From: Solirubrobacteraceae bacterium
GTDB taxonomy: Bacteria; Actinomycetota; Thermoleophilia; Solirubrobacterales; Solirubrobacteraceae
Direction of reading: 5' to 3'
Length of the DNA stretch: 12,942 nt
Assembly: GCA_025455895.1 (NCBI GenBank)
Contig: JALOLQ010000018.1
Span: forward strand, 1-12,942
Shown one piece after another: positions 1 through 6,351 of the stretch. The notes under the pieces are model-generated. The model ran no database searches. It was not told where the DNA came from and worked only from the letters and a program-made list of their open reading frames with translations. The position numbers and the translations under genes were made by a program. Position 1 is the first letter of the stretch; every line of letters starts with the position of its first letter.

Positions 1-857
1 TCCGCGAGCAGCAGCGGGTCGCCCTCGTCGCCGAGCACCGCCAAGGCGCGGACCAGCCGGCGCTCGGGCTCCGACAGCCAGGCCAGGCGCCGGCGGACGA
101 GCGCGGACCCGTCCGGCCGGCCGGACGCGAGCTCGAGCAGCAGCCAGGGCGTGCCGTGCGCCTCGGCGACGAGCGCCGCCACCCGCTCCTCGTCGGCTCG
201 AGGGTCGTCGCGGCGCACCAGCGCGGCCGCGGCGACCGGCCCGAGCGGCTGCGGCGCGATCGTCACGACCTCGCGGATCCCGGCGAAGAGGTCGGGCGCG
301 GTTCCCGCGAGCGGGCTGGCGTCCGGCGCGATCCCCTCGACCGTGCGCACCGCGCAGACGAGCAGCAGCGGCAGGTCGGCGACGCGGCGCGCGACGTAGG
401 CGAGCACCCGCAGCGACGGCACGTCCGACCACTGCGCGTCGTCGACCACCAGCACGAGCGGCGTCTCGGCGGCGAGCGCGGTGCAGATCCAGAAGATCCC
501 GTGCGCGATGTCGGTCGCCATCGCGCCGCCGCCGGCGCCCTCGAGCAGCAGGGCGGCCGCGCCGCGCGCCGACGCATGCCCGTCCGCGGCACCCGGCCGC
601 TCGAGCAGCGGCGCCTCGAGCAGCGTGCGGATGACGCCCAGGGGGAGGTCGCGCTCCTCGCGCGCGTGCGCAGCGCGGCGGACGAGCCAGCCGCGGCCCG
701 CCGACCGCTGCATGACCACGTCGAGCAGCGCGCTCTTGCCGACGCCCGCCGGCGCCGTGATCAGCGCGGCGCGGCCGCGGCCCGATCCGGCCTCGGCGAG
801 CAGCCCGTCGAGGACGCCGAGCTCGGCGTCCCGTTCGAGCAGGCCGGAGCCGCTCAT
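1..857 (-). CDS. AAA-type ATPase domain of a large LuxR/MalT-like transcriptional regulator (3' part cut by window edge)
   Basis: The frame is open from an ATG at 857 down to base 1, giving about 285 residues with no stop; the C-terminus lies outside the window. The N-terminus reads MSGSGLLERDAELGVLDGLL, the usual opening of AAA_16-type ATPases in actinobacterial LuxR-family regulators. A Walker A motif (APAGVGKS, about residues 35-42) and a Walker B with its typical tail (LVLVVDDAQWSD, about 134-145) are both intact, so ATP binding is expected. In this family the ATPase is followed by a TPR-like sensor region and a C-terminal LuxR helix-turn-helix; neither is visible here, so the DNA-binding role is inferred from family architecture. 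It diverges from the hydrolase gene across 127 bp. No strong ribosome binding site precedes the ATG. A guanylate cyclase-linked or stand-alone ATPase remains possible. Confidence 0.8.
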   Translation of the reverse strand, partial: MSGSGLLERDAELGVLDGLLAEAGSGRGRAALITAPAGVGKSALLDVVMQRSAGRGWLVRRAAHAREERDLPLGVIRTLLEAPLLERPGAADGHASARGAAALLLEGAGGGAMATDIAHGIFWICTALAAETPLVLVVDDAQWSDVPSLRVLAYVARRVADLPLLLVCAVRTVEGIAPDASPLAGTAPDLFAGIREVVTIAPQPLGPVAAAALVRRDDPRADEERVAALVAEAHGTPWLLLELASGRPDGSALVRRRLAWLSEPERRLVRALAVLGDEGDPLLLA

Positions 858-984
858 GCCGCCCGGCGCGGCTTCGCCGGCGGGAGCCCGGCCCGCATGC
901 GACTGCGACGCGACTCGCGCATCGGGCGAACGTTACGCCGTCGGCGACCACGCCCGGGAGCGCCGCGCCCGTCATGCTCCACCG

Positions 985-1908
985 GTGAGCGCGCGCACGG
1001 CCCGCACGACCTCCGGCGCCGTCCTGCTCGCGACGGCGCTGCTGGCCCTGCTCACCCGCTGGGACGCGACGCTCGCCGCGCACCCCGCGCAGCTCGTGCT
1101 GCTGCTCGCCACCGCGGCGGGCGGCGCGGCGCTCGTCGTGGCCGGCCGCCGCGGCGGGCCCGGGCGCCGAGGCGGAAGGTGGACCGCGCTGCGGATCGTC
1201 GGCGTCATCACCTCGCTCGCCTTCGGCGCGCTGCTGATCTGGCTGCGGCCGTTCACGGCGACCGAGCGCGCGCTGACGGCGCTCGAGTCCGGGGGCGGCG
1301 TGCGGGTGGACGAGTCGGCCACGCGGATCCGGCTCGAACCGGAGGCCGCGCCCGCCGGTCGCGCGGCGCTCGTCTTCGTCCCCGGCGCGCGCGTGGACCC
1401 GCGCGCCTACGGGGCCGCGCTGCGCCCGCTGGCCGCGGCCGGCCATCCGGTGGTGATCGTCAAGCCGCCGCTCGGCATCGGCCTGCTCGCGCGCGGGGCG
1501 GCCGGCGCCGAACTCGACGCCGCCCGCGAGGACGGCCGGCCCGCCGTCGCCGGCGGCCACTCGCTCGGCGGGACCGCCGCGGCGATGGCGGCCGAGGAGG
1601 ACGGCGCGGCCGACGGGTTGCTGCTGTGGGCGTCGTTCCCCGCGAACGACGCGCTCGCCGGCCGCGAAGACCTCGCCGCGGCCTCGGTCTCCGGCACGCG
1701 CGACGGGCTCGCCACCCCACAGGACATCGCCGACTCGCGTGAGGACCTCCCGCCCCGGACCCGTTTCACCGCGGTCCCCGGCGCCGTGCACGCCGACTTC
1801 GGCGACTACGGCGACCAGCGCGGCGACGGCACGCGGGCGATCTCCCACGAGGCCGCGCAGGCGGCGATCGCCGCCGCCTCGCTCGACCTGCTGCGCGACG
1901 CGCGCTGA
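985..1908 (+). CDS. Membrane-anchored alpha/beta hydrolase (Abhydrolase_5-like)
   Basis: This 307-residue protein starts with three hydrophobic segments (about residues 11-24, 36-54 and 69-87), followed by an alpha/beta hydrolase domain. The nucleophile elbow GGHSLGG puts the catalytic Ser at about residue 193. A later SGTRDGLAT segment supplies a plausible acid, and GAVHADFGDYG supplies the catalytic His, so the triad looks complete. The match is to the Abhydrolase_5 group of small serine hydrolases; the substrate cannot be told. The catalytic domain follows an odd number of membrane segments, so it is probably on one fixed side of the membrane, but which side is not certain. The GTG at 985 is the only sensible start near the hydrophobic region. 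It has no clear ribosome binding site, and a leaderless transcript is possible (CATGCT at 973-978 sits at -10 spacing). It converges on the stress-protein gene, with 13 bp between the stops. Confidence 0.8.
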   Translation: MSARTARTTSGAVLLATALLALLTRWDATLAAHPAQLVLLLATAAGGAALVVAGRRGGPGRRGGRWTALRIVGVITSLAFGALLIWLRPFTATERALTALESGGGVRVDESATRIRLEPEAAPAGRAALVFVPGARVDPRAYGAALRPLAAAGHPVVIVKPPLGIGLLARGAAGAELDAAREDGRPAVAGGHSLGGTAAAMAAEEDGAADGLLLWASFPANDALAGREDLAAASVSGTRDGLATPQDIADSREDLPPRTRFTAVPGAVHADFGDYGDQRGDGTRAISHEAAQAAIAAASLDLLRDAR

Positions 1909-1915
1909 CGCGCGC
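1900..1915. terminator. Candidate bidirectional hairpin between convergent genes
   Basis: GCGCGC, a TGAC loop and GCGCGC form a perfect 6-bp stem that includes the hydrolase stop codon and lies just before the stop of the opposite-strand stress-protein gene. There is no T-tract on either side. Stems of this size are common by chance at this GC content, so the location between two convergent stops is the main argument. Confidence 0.25.
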
Positions 1916-1921
1916 GGCGGC

Positions 1922-2347
1922 TCAGGTCGTCTTGACGACCCAGATGTCGCAGGGCGCCTTCGCCACGACGCTCTTGGCGACGCTGTCGAGGAAGTAGGCG
2001 GCCCCGACCCCGCGATTGCCGACCACGAGCACGTCCGCGCCGTGCTCGCCGGCGAGGCGCACGAGCACCTCGGCCGGGGCGCCCTCGTCGGCGGCGGTCG
2101 TGACGTCCACGCCTCGCTCCCGGGCACGGCCGGCGGCCGCCTCGAGCGCGGCCTGCGCCTGGCCGGCCGCGTCGGTGGCCCACGGCTCCTCAGGACCGTC
2201 GGCGTCGGCGGGCGGCGCCGGCGCGGCGCCGTAGGCGCCGAACACGAGCAGGCGCGCGCCCGCGGCGGCGGCGAGATCGATGGCGGCGTCCACGGCCCGG
2301 TCCGCCGTGGACGAGCCGTCGGTGCCCACGGCGACCGTCGAGATCAT
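1922..2347 (-). CDS. Universal stress protein (UspA family), single domain
   Basis: A 141-residue protein starting MISTVAVGTDGSSTADRAVD, the standard USP opening (beta strand, then VGTDGS), and ending in CDIWVVKTT, the standard closing strand. One USP domain fills the whole protein, which is the normal length. These cytoplasmic proteins bind ATP or AMP and respond to stress or starvation. The nucleotide-binding segment near the C-terminus reads VVGNRGVGAAYFLDSV. The usual pattern is G-x2-G-x9-G-S/T; here the loop is about two residues shorter and the final Gly is Asp, so nucleotide binding may be weakened or changed. An upstream in-frame ATG at 2383 would add twelve residues (MPAAGATRILPP) that do not resemble the family. 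The ATG at 2347 also fits a promoter placed for a leaderless transcript. It diverges from the phytase gene. Confidence 0.9.
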   Translation of the reverse strand: MISTVAVGTDGSSTADRAVDAAIDLAAAAGARLLVFGAYGAAPAPPADADGPEEPWATDAAGQAQAALEAAAGRARERGVDVTTAADEGAPAEVLVRLAGEHGADVLVVGNRGVGAAYFLDSVAKSVVAKAPCDIWVVKTT

Positions 2348-2354
2348 GGGCGGC

Positions 2355-2383
2355 AGTATCCGGGTGGCGCCCGCGGCGGGCAA
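2355..2383 (-). promoter_or_regulatory. Candidate promoter of the universal stress protein gene (leaderless)
   Basis: Read on the minus strand, TTGCCC (2383-2378) and GATACT (2360-2355) are separated by exactly 17 bp and resemble -35 and -10 elements (4 of 6 each). The -10 ends seven bases before the ATG at 2347, so transcription would begin at or next to the start codon. This agrees with the absence of a ribosome binding site. The PHO-like repeats at 2389-2410 begin six bases upstream of the -35. Confidence 0.4.
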
Positions 2384-2388
2384 CGCCC

Positions 2389-2461
2389 GTTCACACGACC
2401 TTCACACCGCGCCGCCCGTTCACCACCCGTACCCAGAATCGTCACCGGTGGTTCACGCCCG
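2389..2461 (+). promoter_or_regulatory. Putative PHO box: phased 11-nt GTTCAC direct repeats upstream of phytase
   Basis: Two blocks of direct repeats occur. Block 1 is GTTCACACGAC at 2389 and CTTCACACCGC at 2400, exactly 11 nt apart. Block 2 runs in 11-nt phase from 2418: GTTCACCACCC (2418), GTACCCAGAAT (2429, degenerate), CGTCACCGGTG (2440, partial) and GTTCACGCCCG (2451). Actinobacterial PhoP (Streptomyces) and RegX3 (mycobacteria) bind 11-nt direct repeat units whose conserved part is GTTCACC. A possible -10 (CAGAAT, 2434-2439) sits downstream of the unit at 2418, which would then take the place of a -35. The gene downstream is a phytase, a classic phosphate-scavenging enzyme. The repeats are directly visible; regulator identity is inferred. 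Confidence 0.7.
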
Positions 2462-2490
2462 CCGGACCGGCGGCGCCGAGGATGGCGCCC

Positions 2491-3843
2491 ATGCTCCGTC
2501 TTCCGCGCCTCCTCGCCCTCGCGCTGCTGCTCGCCGCGCTCGCCCCCGCCGCCGCACCGGCGGCGCCCGCCCCGACGGCGTCGGCCGAGTCGGAGACGCG
2601 CTTCGACGATGACGACGGCCGCGAGGCCGACGCCGACGACCCGGGCATCTGGGTCCACCCGTGGCTGCCGGGCCGCAGCGTCGTCGTCGGGACGCTGAAG
2701 AACGCCGGGCTGACGGCGTTCGACCTCCAGGGACGCACGCTGCAGGACGTGCCCGCGCCCCCGGCGCCCGGAGCGCCCGAGGACGACAACGCCGCGGGGC
2801 GCTTCAACAACGTCGACGTCGTGTACGGCGTGCGCGGGCGCGGGCGCCCGCTGGACCTCGCCGTCGTCAGCGACCGCGGCCGCGACCAGATCCGGTTCTT
2901 CGCGATCGACCCGCTGCGTGCTCTGTTCGGGCGCGCCCCGCTGCGCGACGTGACCGCCCCCGAGCCGCCGCTGGTCTTCTCCGCCGATCAGGAGCAGGTC
3001 AACGACCAGACGACCGCCTACGGGCTCGCCGCGTGGACCGACCGCCACGGCCGCGCCTTCGTCGTGACCTCGCAACGGGAGCGCGACCGGCTCGCGCTGC
3101 TGCGCGTCGTCCCCACGCCGGAGGGCTTCACCTACGAGCGCGTGGACACGCTGCGCCTCCCGAGCTCGTTCGAGCTGCCCGGCGCGGGCTCCTGGGAGCC
3201 GTGCTCGGACGAGGACGGCGTGAAGCCGCAGGTCGAGGGCATGGTGGTGGACGCCGACCGCGGGCTGCTGTTCTTCGCCCAGGAGACGGTGGGCCTGTGG
3301 CGCGTCCCGGTCTCCGCCGCCGGCTTCGGCGGCGACGGAGAGCTGTTCGAGCGGGTGCGTGAGTTCGGCGTCCCCTACGACCGCGAGTTCGATCCCGAGG
3401 AGGACGAGTTCGCCTGCGAGCTGCGCGAGGACCTGCCGCCCGGCACGGCCTTCGCCGGCGAGCACCTGTCCGCGGACGCCGAGGGCCTGACGATCTACCG
3501 CGGGGCCCGCGGTCGCGGCCACCTGATCGCCTCCTCGCAGGGCGACGACAGCTTCTCCGTGTTCGCCGACCGCGGCCTCGGGCCGCACCTCGGGACGTTC
3601 GAGATCGCGGACGGGCCGGCGACGGACGGCGTGCAGGAGTCGGACGGGACGCAGGTGGTCAGCACCGCGCTCGGCCCCCGCTTCCCGCGCGGCCTGTTCG
3701 TGACCCACGACGGCGAGGACGAGCCGGGCGCCGCGGGCCGCGGCGACGCGACGAACTTCAAGCTCGTCCCCTGGGAGCGGGTCGCCGCCGCGTTCGACCC
3801 GGCGCTGCTCGTCGAGCCGCGCGCCTGGGACCCGCGTCGCTGA
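2491..3843 (+). CDS. Secreted beta-propeller phytase (3-phytase)
   Basis: A 450-residue protein with a signal peptide (about residues 1-27, MLRLPRLLALALLLAALAP and an Ala/Pro tail) followed by a beta-propeller phytase domain. Family hallmarks appear in order: DDPGIWVHP (from about residue 49), GTLKNAGL, RFNNVDVVYG, SDRGRDQIRFFAID, QVEGMVVDADRGLLFFAQE, SADAEGLTIY, IASSQGDDSFSVF (about 347-357) and ALGPRFPRGLFVTHDGED. These enzymes release phosphate from phytate outside the cell using Ca2+ bound by acidic residues. The protein is longer than typical members (about 380 residues); part of the excess is an acidic insert (FGVPYDREFDPEEDEFACE) before the SADAEGLTIY strand. Its Cys may pair with the Cys in EPCSDEDG. 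An ATG at 2482 is also in frame, but GAGG at 2478-2481 is spaced correctly for 2491. The gene sits behind the PHO-box-like repeats. Confidence 0.92.
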   Translation: MLRLPRLLALALLLAALAPAAAPAAPAPTASAESETRFDDDDGREADADDPGIWVHPWLPGRSVVVGTLKNAGLTAFDLQGRTLQDVPAPPAPGAPEDDNAAGRFNNVDVVYGVRGRGRPLDLAVVSDRGRDQIRFFAIDPLRALFGRAPLRDVTAPEPPLVFSADQEQVNDQTTAYGLAAWTDRHGRAFVVTSQRERDRLALLRVVPTPEGFTYERVDTLRLPSSFELPGAGSWEPCSDEDGVKPQVEGMVVDADRGLLFFAQETVGLWRVPVSAAGFGGDGELFERVREFGVPYDREFDPEEDEFACELREDLPPGTAFAGEHLSADAEGLTIYRGARGRGHLIASSQGDDSFSVFADRGLGPHLGTFEIADGPATDGVQESDGTQVVSTALGPRFPRGLFVTHDGEDEPGAAGRGDATNFKLVPWERVAAAFDPALLVEPRAWDPRR

Positions 3844-3853
3844 GCTAGCGAAT

Positions 3854-3867
3854 CCGCCGAGCGGCGG
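3854..3867 (+). terminator. Candidate hairpin after the phytase gene
   Basis: CCGCC, a GAGC loop and GGCGG form a perfect 5-bp GC stem starting 10 bp after the phytase stop codon; an alternative pairing of TCCGCC (3853-3858) with GGCGGA (3875-3880) is also possible. There is no T-tract, and such stems arise easily at this GC content. The rest of the 138-bp gap to the next gene (3844-3981) shows no promoter I can defend. Confidence 0.25.
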
Positions 3868-3981
3868 GCGGCGGGGCGGACGCGTTCGGCGGCGGGCGCG
3901 CTCAGCGATGCGTCCAGCACGCCTTCCGCGACGGCGGGAGAGCGTCCACGGTGGCCGGGCACCGACCCGGAGACGCTGCCC

Positions 3982-6351
3982 ATGTCCGCCCCGCCCCTCT
4001 CGCCCATCCGCCGGCACGCCGCCGTCCTCGCCGTCGCGGCCGCCGTGCTCGCCGCCGCCGCGCCGGCGCAGGCCGCCGACCTGCTCGTCCTCGACGGCGA
4101 GCAGCAGACGATCTCCGGCTCGCAGAGCTACGGGATCGTCTACGTCGACGGCGAGCTGCGTCTCACCGGCGACACCACGATCCAGGCGGCGAGCGTCTAC
4201 CTCGGCCCGAACGCCGGGCTGCGCACGTGCTTCGTCGAGGGCTCGGGCAACGGCGGCTGCACCACCGGCCGCTCGCTCACGATCCGCAGCGCGGGGCCGC
4301 TGACGCTCGCCCCGGGGCTCGACCTCACGGCGGGCAGCGGCGCCGTGCGCAACGCCGGCGCGCTGACCCTCGAGGGGGCGCGCGTCGCGGTCGGCGGTGA
4401 CGTCAACACCTCCGGCTCGGGCGGCGGCACCAGCGGCGCCGTCACGATCACCTCGGGTGGCGCGCTGAGCGTCGGCGCGATCACCGCCTACGGCGCGCCC
4501 GTGCGGTTGACCGCGGCGGGGCCGATCGACACCGGCGACGTCCAGGCCCAGGGCGGCTCGGGCATCGCCGCGCCCGACCCGGCGCGTGTCCAGTCCGGCG
4601 CCCCGGTGAGCATCAGCTCGACGGGCGGCGACGTGCGCGTCAGCGGCTCGATCAGCACCTGGGGACGTGACGCGCCCGGCAACGCGGGCGCCGGCCTCGG
4701 CGGCGGCGCCGGGGCGGACGTCTCGGTCTCGGGCTCGGACGTGCGCGTCGGGACGATCGACGCCACCGGCGGCTCGAGCGCCGACGCGGGCGCCGGCCCG
4801 TCCGGCACGATCACGCTCGCCGCGCGCGGTGCGCTCCACGCCCTGGGCAAGCTCGACGCCGCGGGGTCCGGCTCGACCAGCGGCGAGGCACGGCCCGGCG
4901 CGGCGATCCGCGCCACCGCCGCGGGACCGCTCGTCGTCGCGGGCGGCGCGTTCGCCGGCGGCGGGTCCTCCCCGCTCGGCGGGGCGCCCGGCGGCGAGAT
5001 CGCGCTCCAGGGCCAGACCGTCGACACCGGCGCACTCCAGGCCCAGGGGGCCAACGCCGCCGGCTCGGCCGCACCGCGCGACGGCGGTCCCGGCGGCGCG
5101 ATCAGCGTCACCGCGGCGGGCCGCACCTCGCTCGCCGCGCTCCAGGCCTACGGCGGCAACGCCCCGGCGGGCGCCTCGCCCGGTCCCGGCGGGCGCATCT
5201 CCGTGACGAGCACGACGGGCTCGATCGCCACCGGCCGCGTCTCGACCCAGGGCGGCTGGCCGAACGGCGGCCCGGGGGCGAACGGCGGGCCGATCCGCCT
5301 CTCCGCGCAGGTGGACCTGACCGTCGCCGACGCGCTGAGCTCGAGCGGCACGAGCGCCAACGGCGACGCGATCCCCCCGCGCCCGGGCGGCAGCGCCGGA
5401 CCGGTGCTGCTGCGGGCCGCGACCGGCGCGCTGACGCTCGGCGACGGATCGCGAGCCGAGGGCGGCTCGGGCGCGCCACACCCCCAGGACGGCTCCTTCG
5501 GCGGCGCCGGCGGCGCGGGCGGCCGCGTCGACGTCGTCACCCGCACGCTCGGCACGACCGTCGCGATCTTCACCCACGGCGGCTCGGGCGGCGACTGGGG
5601 CGACGACCAGGGACCCGGCGGTCCGGGCGGCGCGATCCACGCGTGGACCGACGCCCCGCTGTTCGACGACCAGAAGGTCGTCGACACCGACGGCGGCAGC
5701 GGCACCCCGCTCGGCGCCTCCGGTCTGCGCATCCCCGAGCTGTCCCCCGCGGCGCCGGTGATCGACGCGGCGGGCGTGCTCGGCTTCACCTCGCGCAGCC
5801 CCGACGCCGAGGGCTACCGGGTCCTGCGCAGCGTCGCCGGCGGCGCCCCCGAGACCGTGCTCGAGACCGCCCAGACCAGCGGGCTGCGCCCGCCCGCGCC
5901 GATCTGCGCGCCGGTCGCCTTCACCGTCGTCGCCAAGCACGACGGCGTCGGATGGGTCTCCGACCCCTCGCCGCCGGTGAGCTGGCTGCGGCCCCCGTCG
6001 GCCACGCAGGGCTGCGGCGACCCCCCGAAGCTCACCGCACGCAAGCGGCTGCGCCTGCGGCTGGCGAGCCTGCGCCGCGCCGGCTGGAAGGCCGTCGTCC
6101 CGCTGCGCTCCAGCGGGATCGGCAGCGTCCGCGCCGAGCTCGCCCGCGAGCCGCGCCAGGGCCGCAAGACCGCGAAGCGCCCGCTCACGACGGCGAAGCT
6201 CGCGCTGCCGCGCCCGGGGGCCCGAAAGCTCGCGCTGCGCCTGCCGCGCGCAGCGCGCCAGGCCGGGCGCTACCGGCTGCGGCTCGTCGCCACCTCGCCC
6301 GACGGCCGCGGCCGCGCCACCACGACCCTGAAGCTGGAGGTCGTCCGATGA
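3982..6351 (+). CDS. Large secreted Gly-rich repeat protein, probable cell-surface or adhesin-like, first gene of the operon
   Basis: A 789-residue protein with a signal peptide (cleavage probably after AQA near residue 33). An N-terminal beta-rich part follows, with a likely disulfide between the two Cys of LRTCFVEGSGNGGC. From about residue 99 to 556 there are degenerate repeats of 29-39 residues, built of a Gly/Pro/Ser loop, a short strand (ISVTA, ITLAA, ISVTS) and a strand ending in A-x-GG. This resembles the right-handed beta-helix repeats of filamentous-haemagglutinin-type proteins. About residues 590-680 look like a fibronectin-type strand set with two more Cys. The last 110 residues form an Arg/Lys-rich beta domain (AGRYRLRLVATSPDGRG), a type of C-terminal module I associate with Solirubrobacterales secreted proteins. 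No LPXTG or membrane anchor is visible. GGAG at 3969-3972 supports the start. The stop overlaps the next start (ATGA). I do not recognise a named family. Confidence 0.85.
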   Translation: MSAPPLSPIRRHAAVLAVAAAVLAAAAPAQAADLLVLDGEQQTISGSQSYGIVYVDGELRLTGDTTIQAASVYLGPNAGLRTCFVEGSGNGGCTTGRSLTIRSAGPLTLAPGLDLTAGSGAVRNAGALTLEGARVAVGGDVNTSGSGGGTSGAVTITSGGALSVGAITAYGAPVRLTAAGPIDTGDVQAQGGSGIAAPDPARVQSGAPVSISSTGGDVRVSGSISTWGRDAPGNAGAGLGGGAGADVSVSGSDVRVGTIDATGGSSADAGAGPSGTITLAARGALHALGKLDAAGSGSTSGEARPGAAIRATAAGPLVVAGGAFAGGGSSPLGGAPGGEIALQGQTVDTGALQAQGANAAGSAAPRDGGPGGAISVTAAGRTSLAALQAYGGNAPAGASPGPGGRISVTSTTGSIATGRVSTQGGWPNGGPGANGGPIRLSAQVDLTVADALSSSGTSANGDAIPPRPGGSAGPVLLRAATGALTLGDGSRAEGGSGAPHPQDGSFGGAGGAGGRVDVVTRTLGTTVAIFTHGGSGGDWGDDQGPGGPGGAIHAWTDAPLFDDQKVVDTDGGSGTPLGASGLRIPELSPAAPVIDAAGVLGFTSRSPDAEGYRVLRSVAGGAPETVLETAQTSGLRPPAPICAPVAFTVVAKHDGVGWVSDPSPPVSWLRPPSATQGCGDPPKLTARKRLRLRLASLRRAGWKAVVPLRSSGIGSVRAELAREPRQGRKTAKRPLTTAKLALPRPGARKLALRLPRAARQAGRYRLRLVATSPDGRGRATTTLKLEVVR
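4276..5650 (+). repeat. Coding repeat region of the Gly-rich secreted protein (about 11 or more degenerate 29-39-residue units)
   Basis: Units end in related strands: ITAYGA, DVQAQGG, SISTWGR, TIDATGG, KLDAAGS, GAFAGGG, ALQAQGA, ALQAYGG, RVSTQGG, ALSSSGT, GSRAEGG and IFTHGG. Each is followed by a variable Gly/Pro/Ala loop and a strand such as GGAISVTA or GGRISVTS. The DNA repeats are diverged rather than identical, which suggests an old duplication series rather than a recently unstable tract. Unit boundaries are approximate. Confidence 0.7.

Noticed and set aside
925..939. An imperfect palindrome, GGCGAACGTTACGCC, in the divergent region of the first two genes.
   Set aside because: Only the outer GGCG/CGCC arms pair cleanly. 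It lacks the GTTC half of a LexA site, and short GC palindromes are frequent here, so I do not call it an operator.
156..1742. A 528-codon open frame on the plus strand.
   Set aside because: It runs opposite the ATPase and across the hydrolase in another frame. The translation is Arg/Ala-rich with no motif, while the other frames give recognisable proteins.
2348..2383. An upstream in-frame start that would lengthen the universal stress protein by twelve residues.
   Set aside because: The extra residues do not resemble the family N-terminus, and the region holds a well-spaced -35/-10 pair leading to the ATG at 2347.
4441..5650. The Gly-rich coding repeats considered as a PE-PGRS-type or collagen-like protein.
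   Set aside because: There is no PE domain and no regular Gly-x-y triplet; the strand-loop-strand pattern with A-x-GG ends fits a beta-solenoid better.
2344..5940. A 1198-codon open frame on the minus strand.
   Set aside because: It lies opposite the phytase and repeat-protein genes, which have clear families or signal peptides. Its translation is almost wholly Arg, Ala, Gly, Asp and Glu with no domain, as expected for an antisense shadow in very GC-rich DNA.
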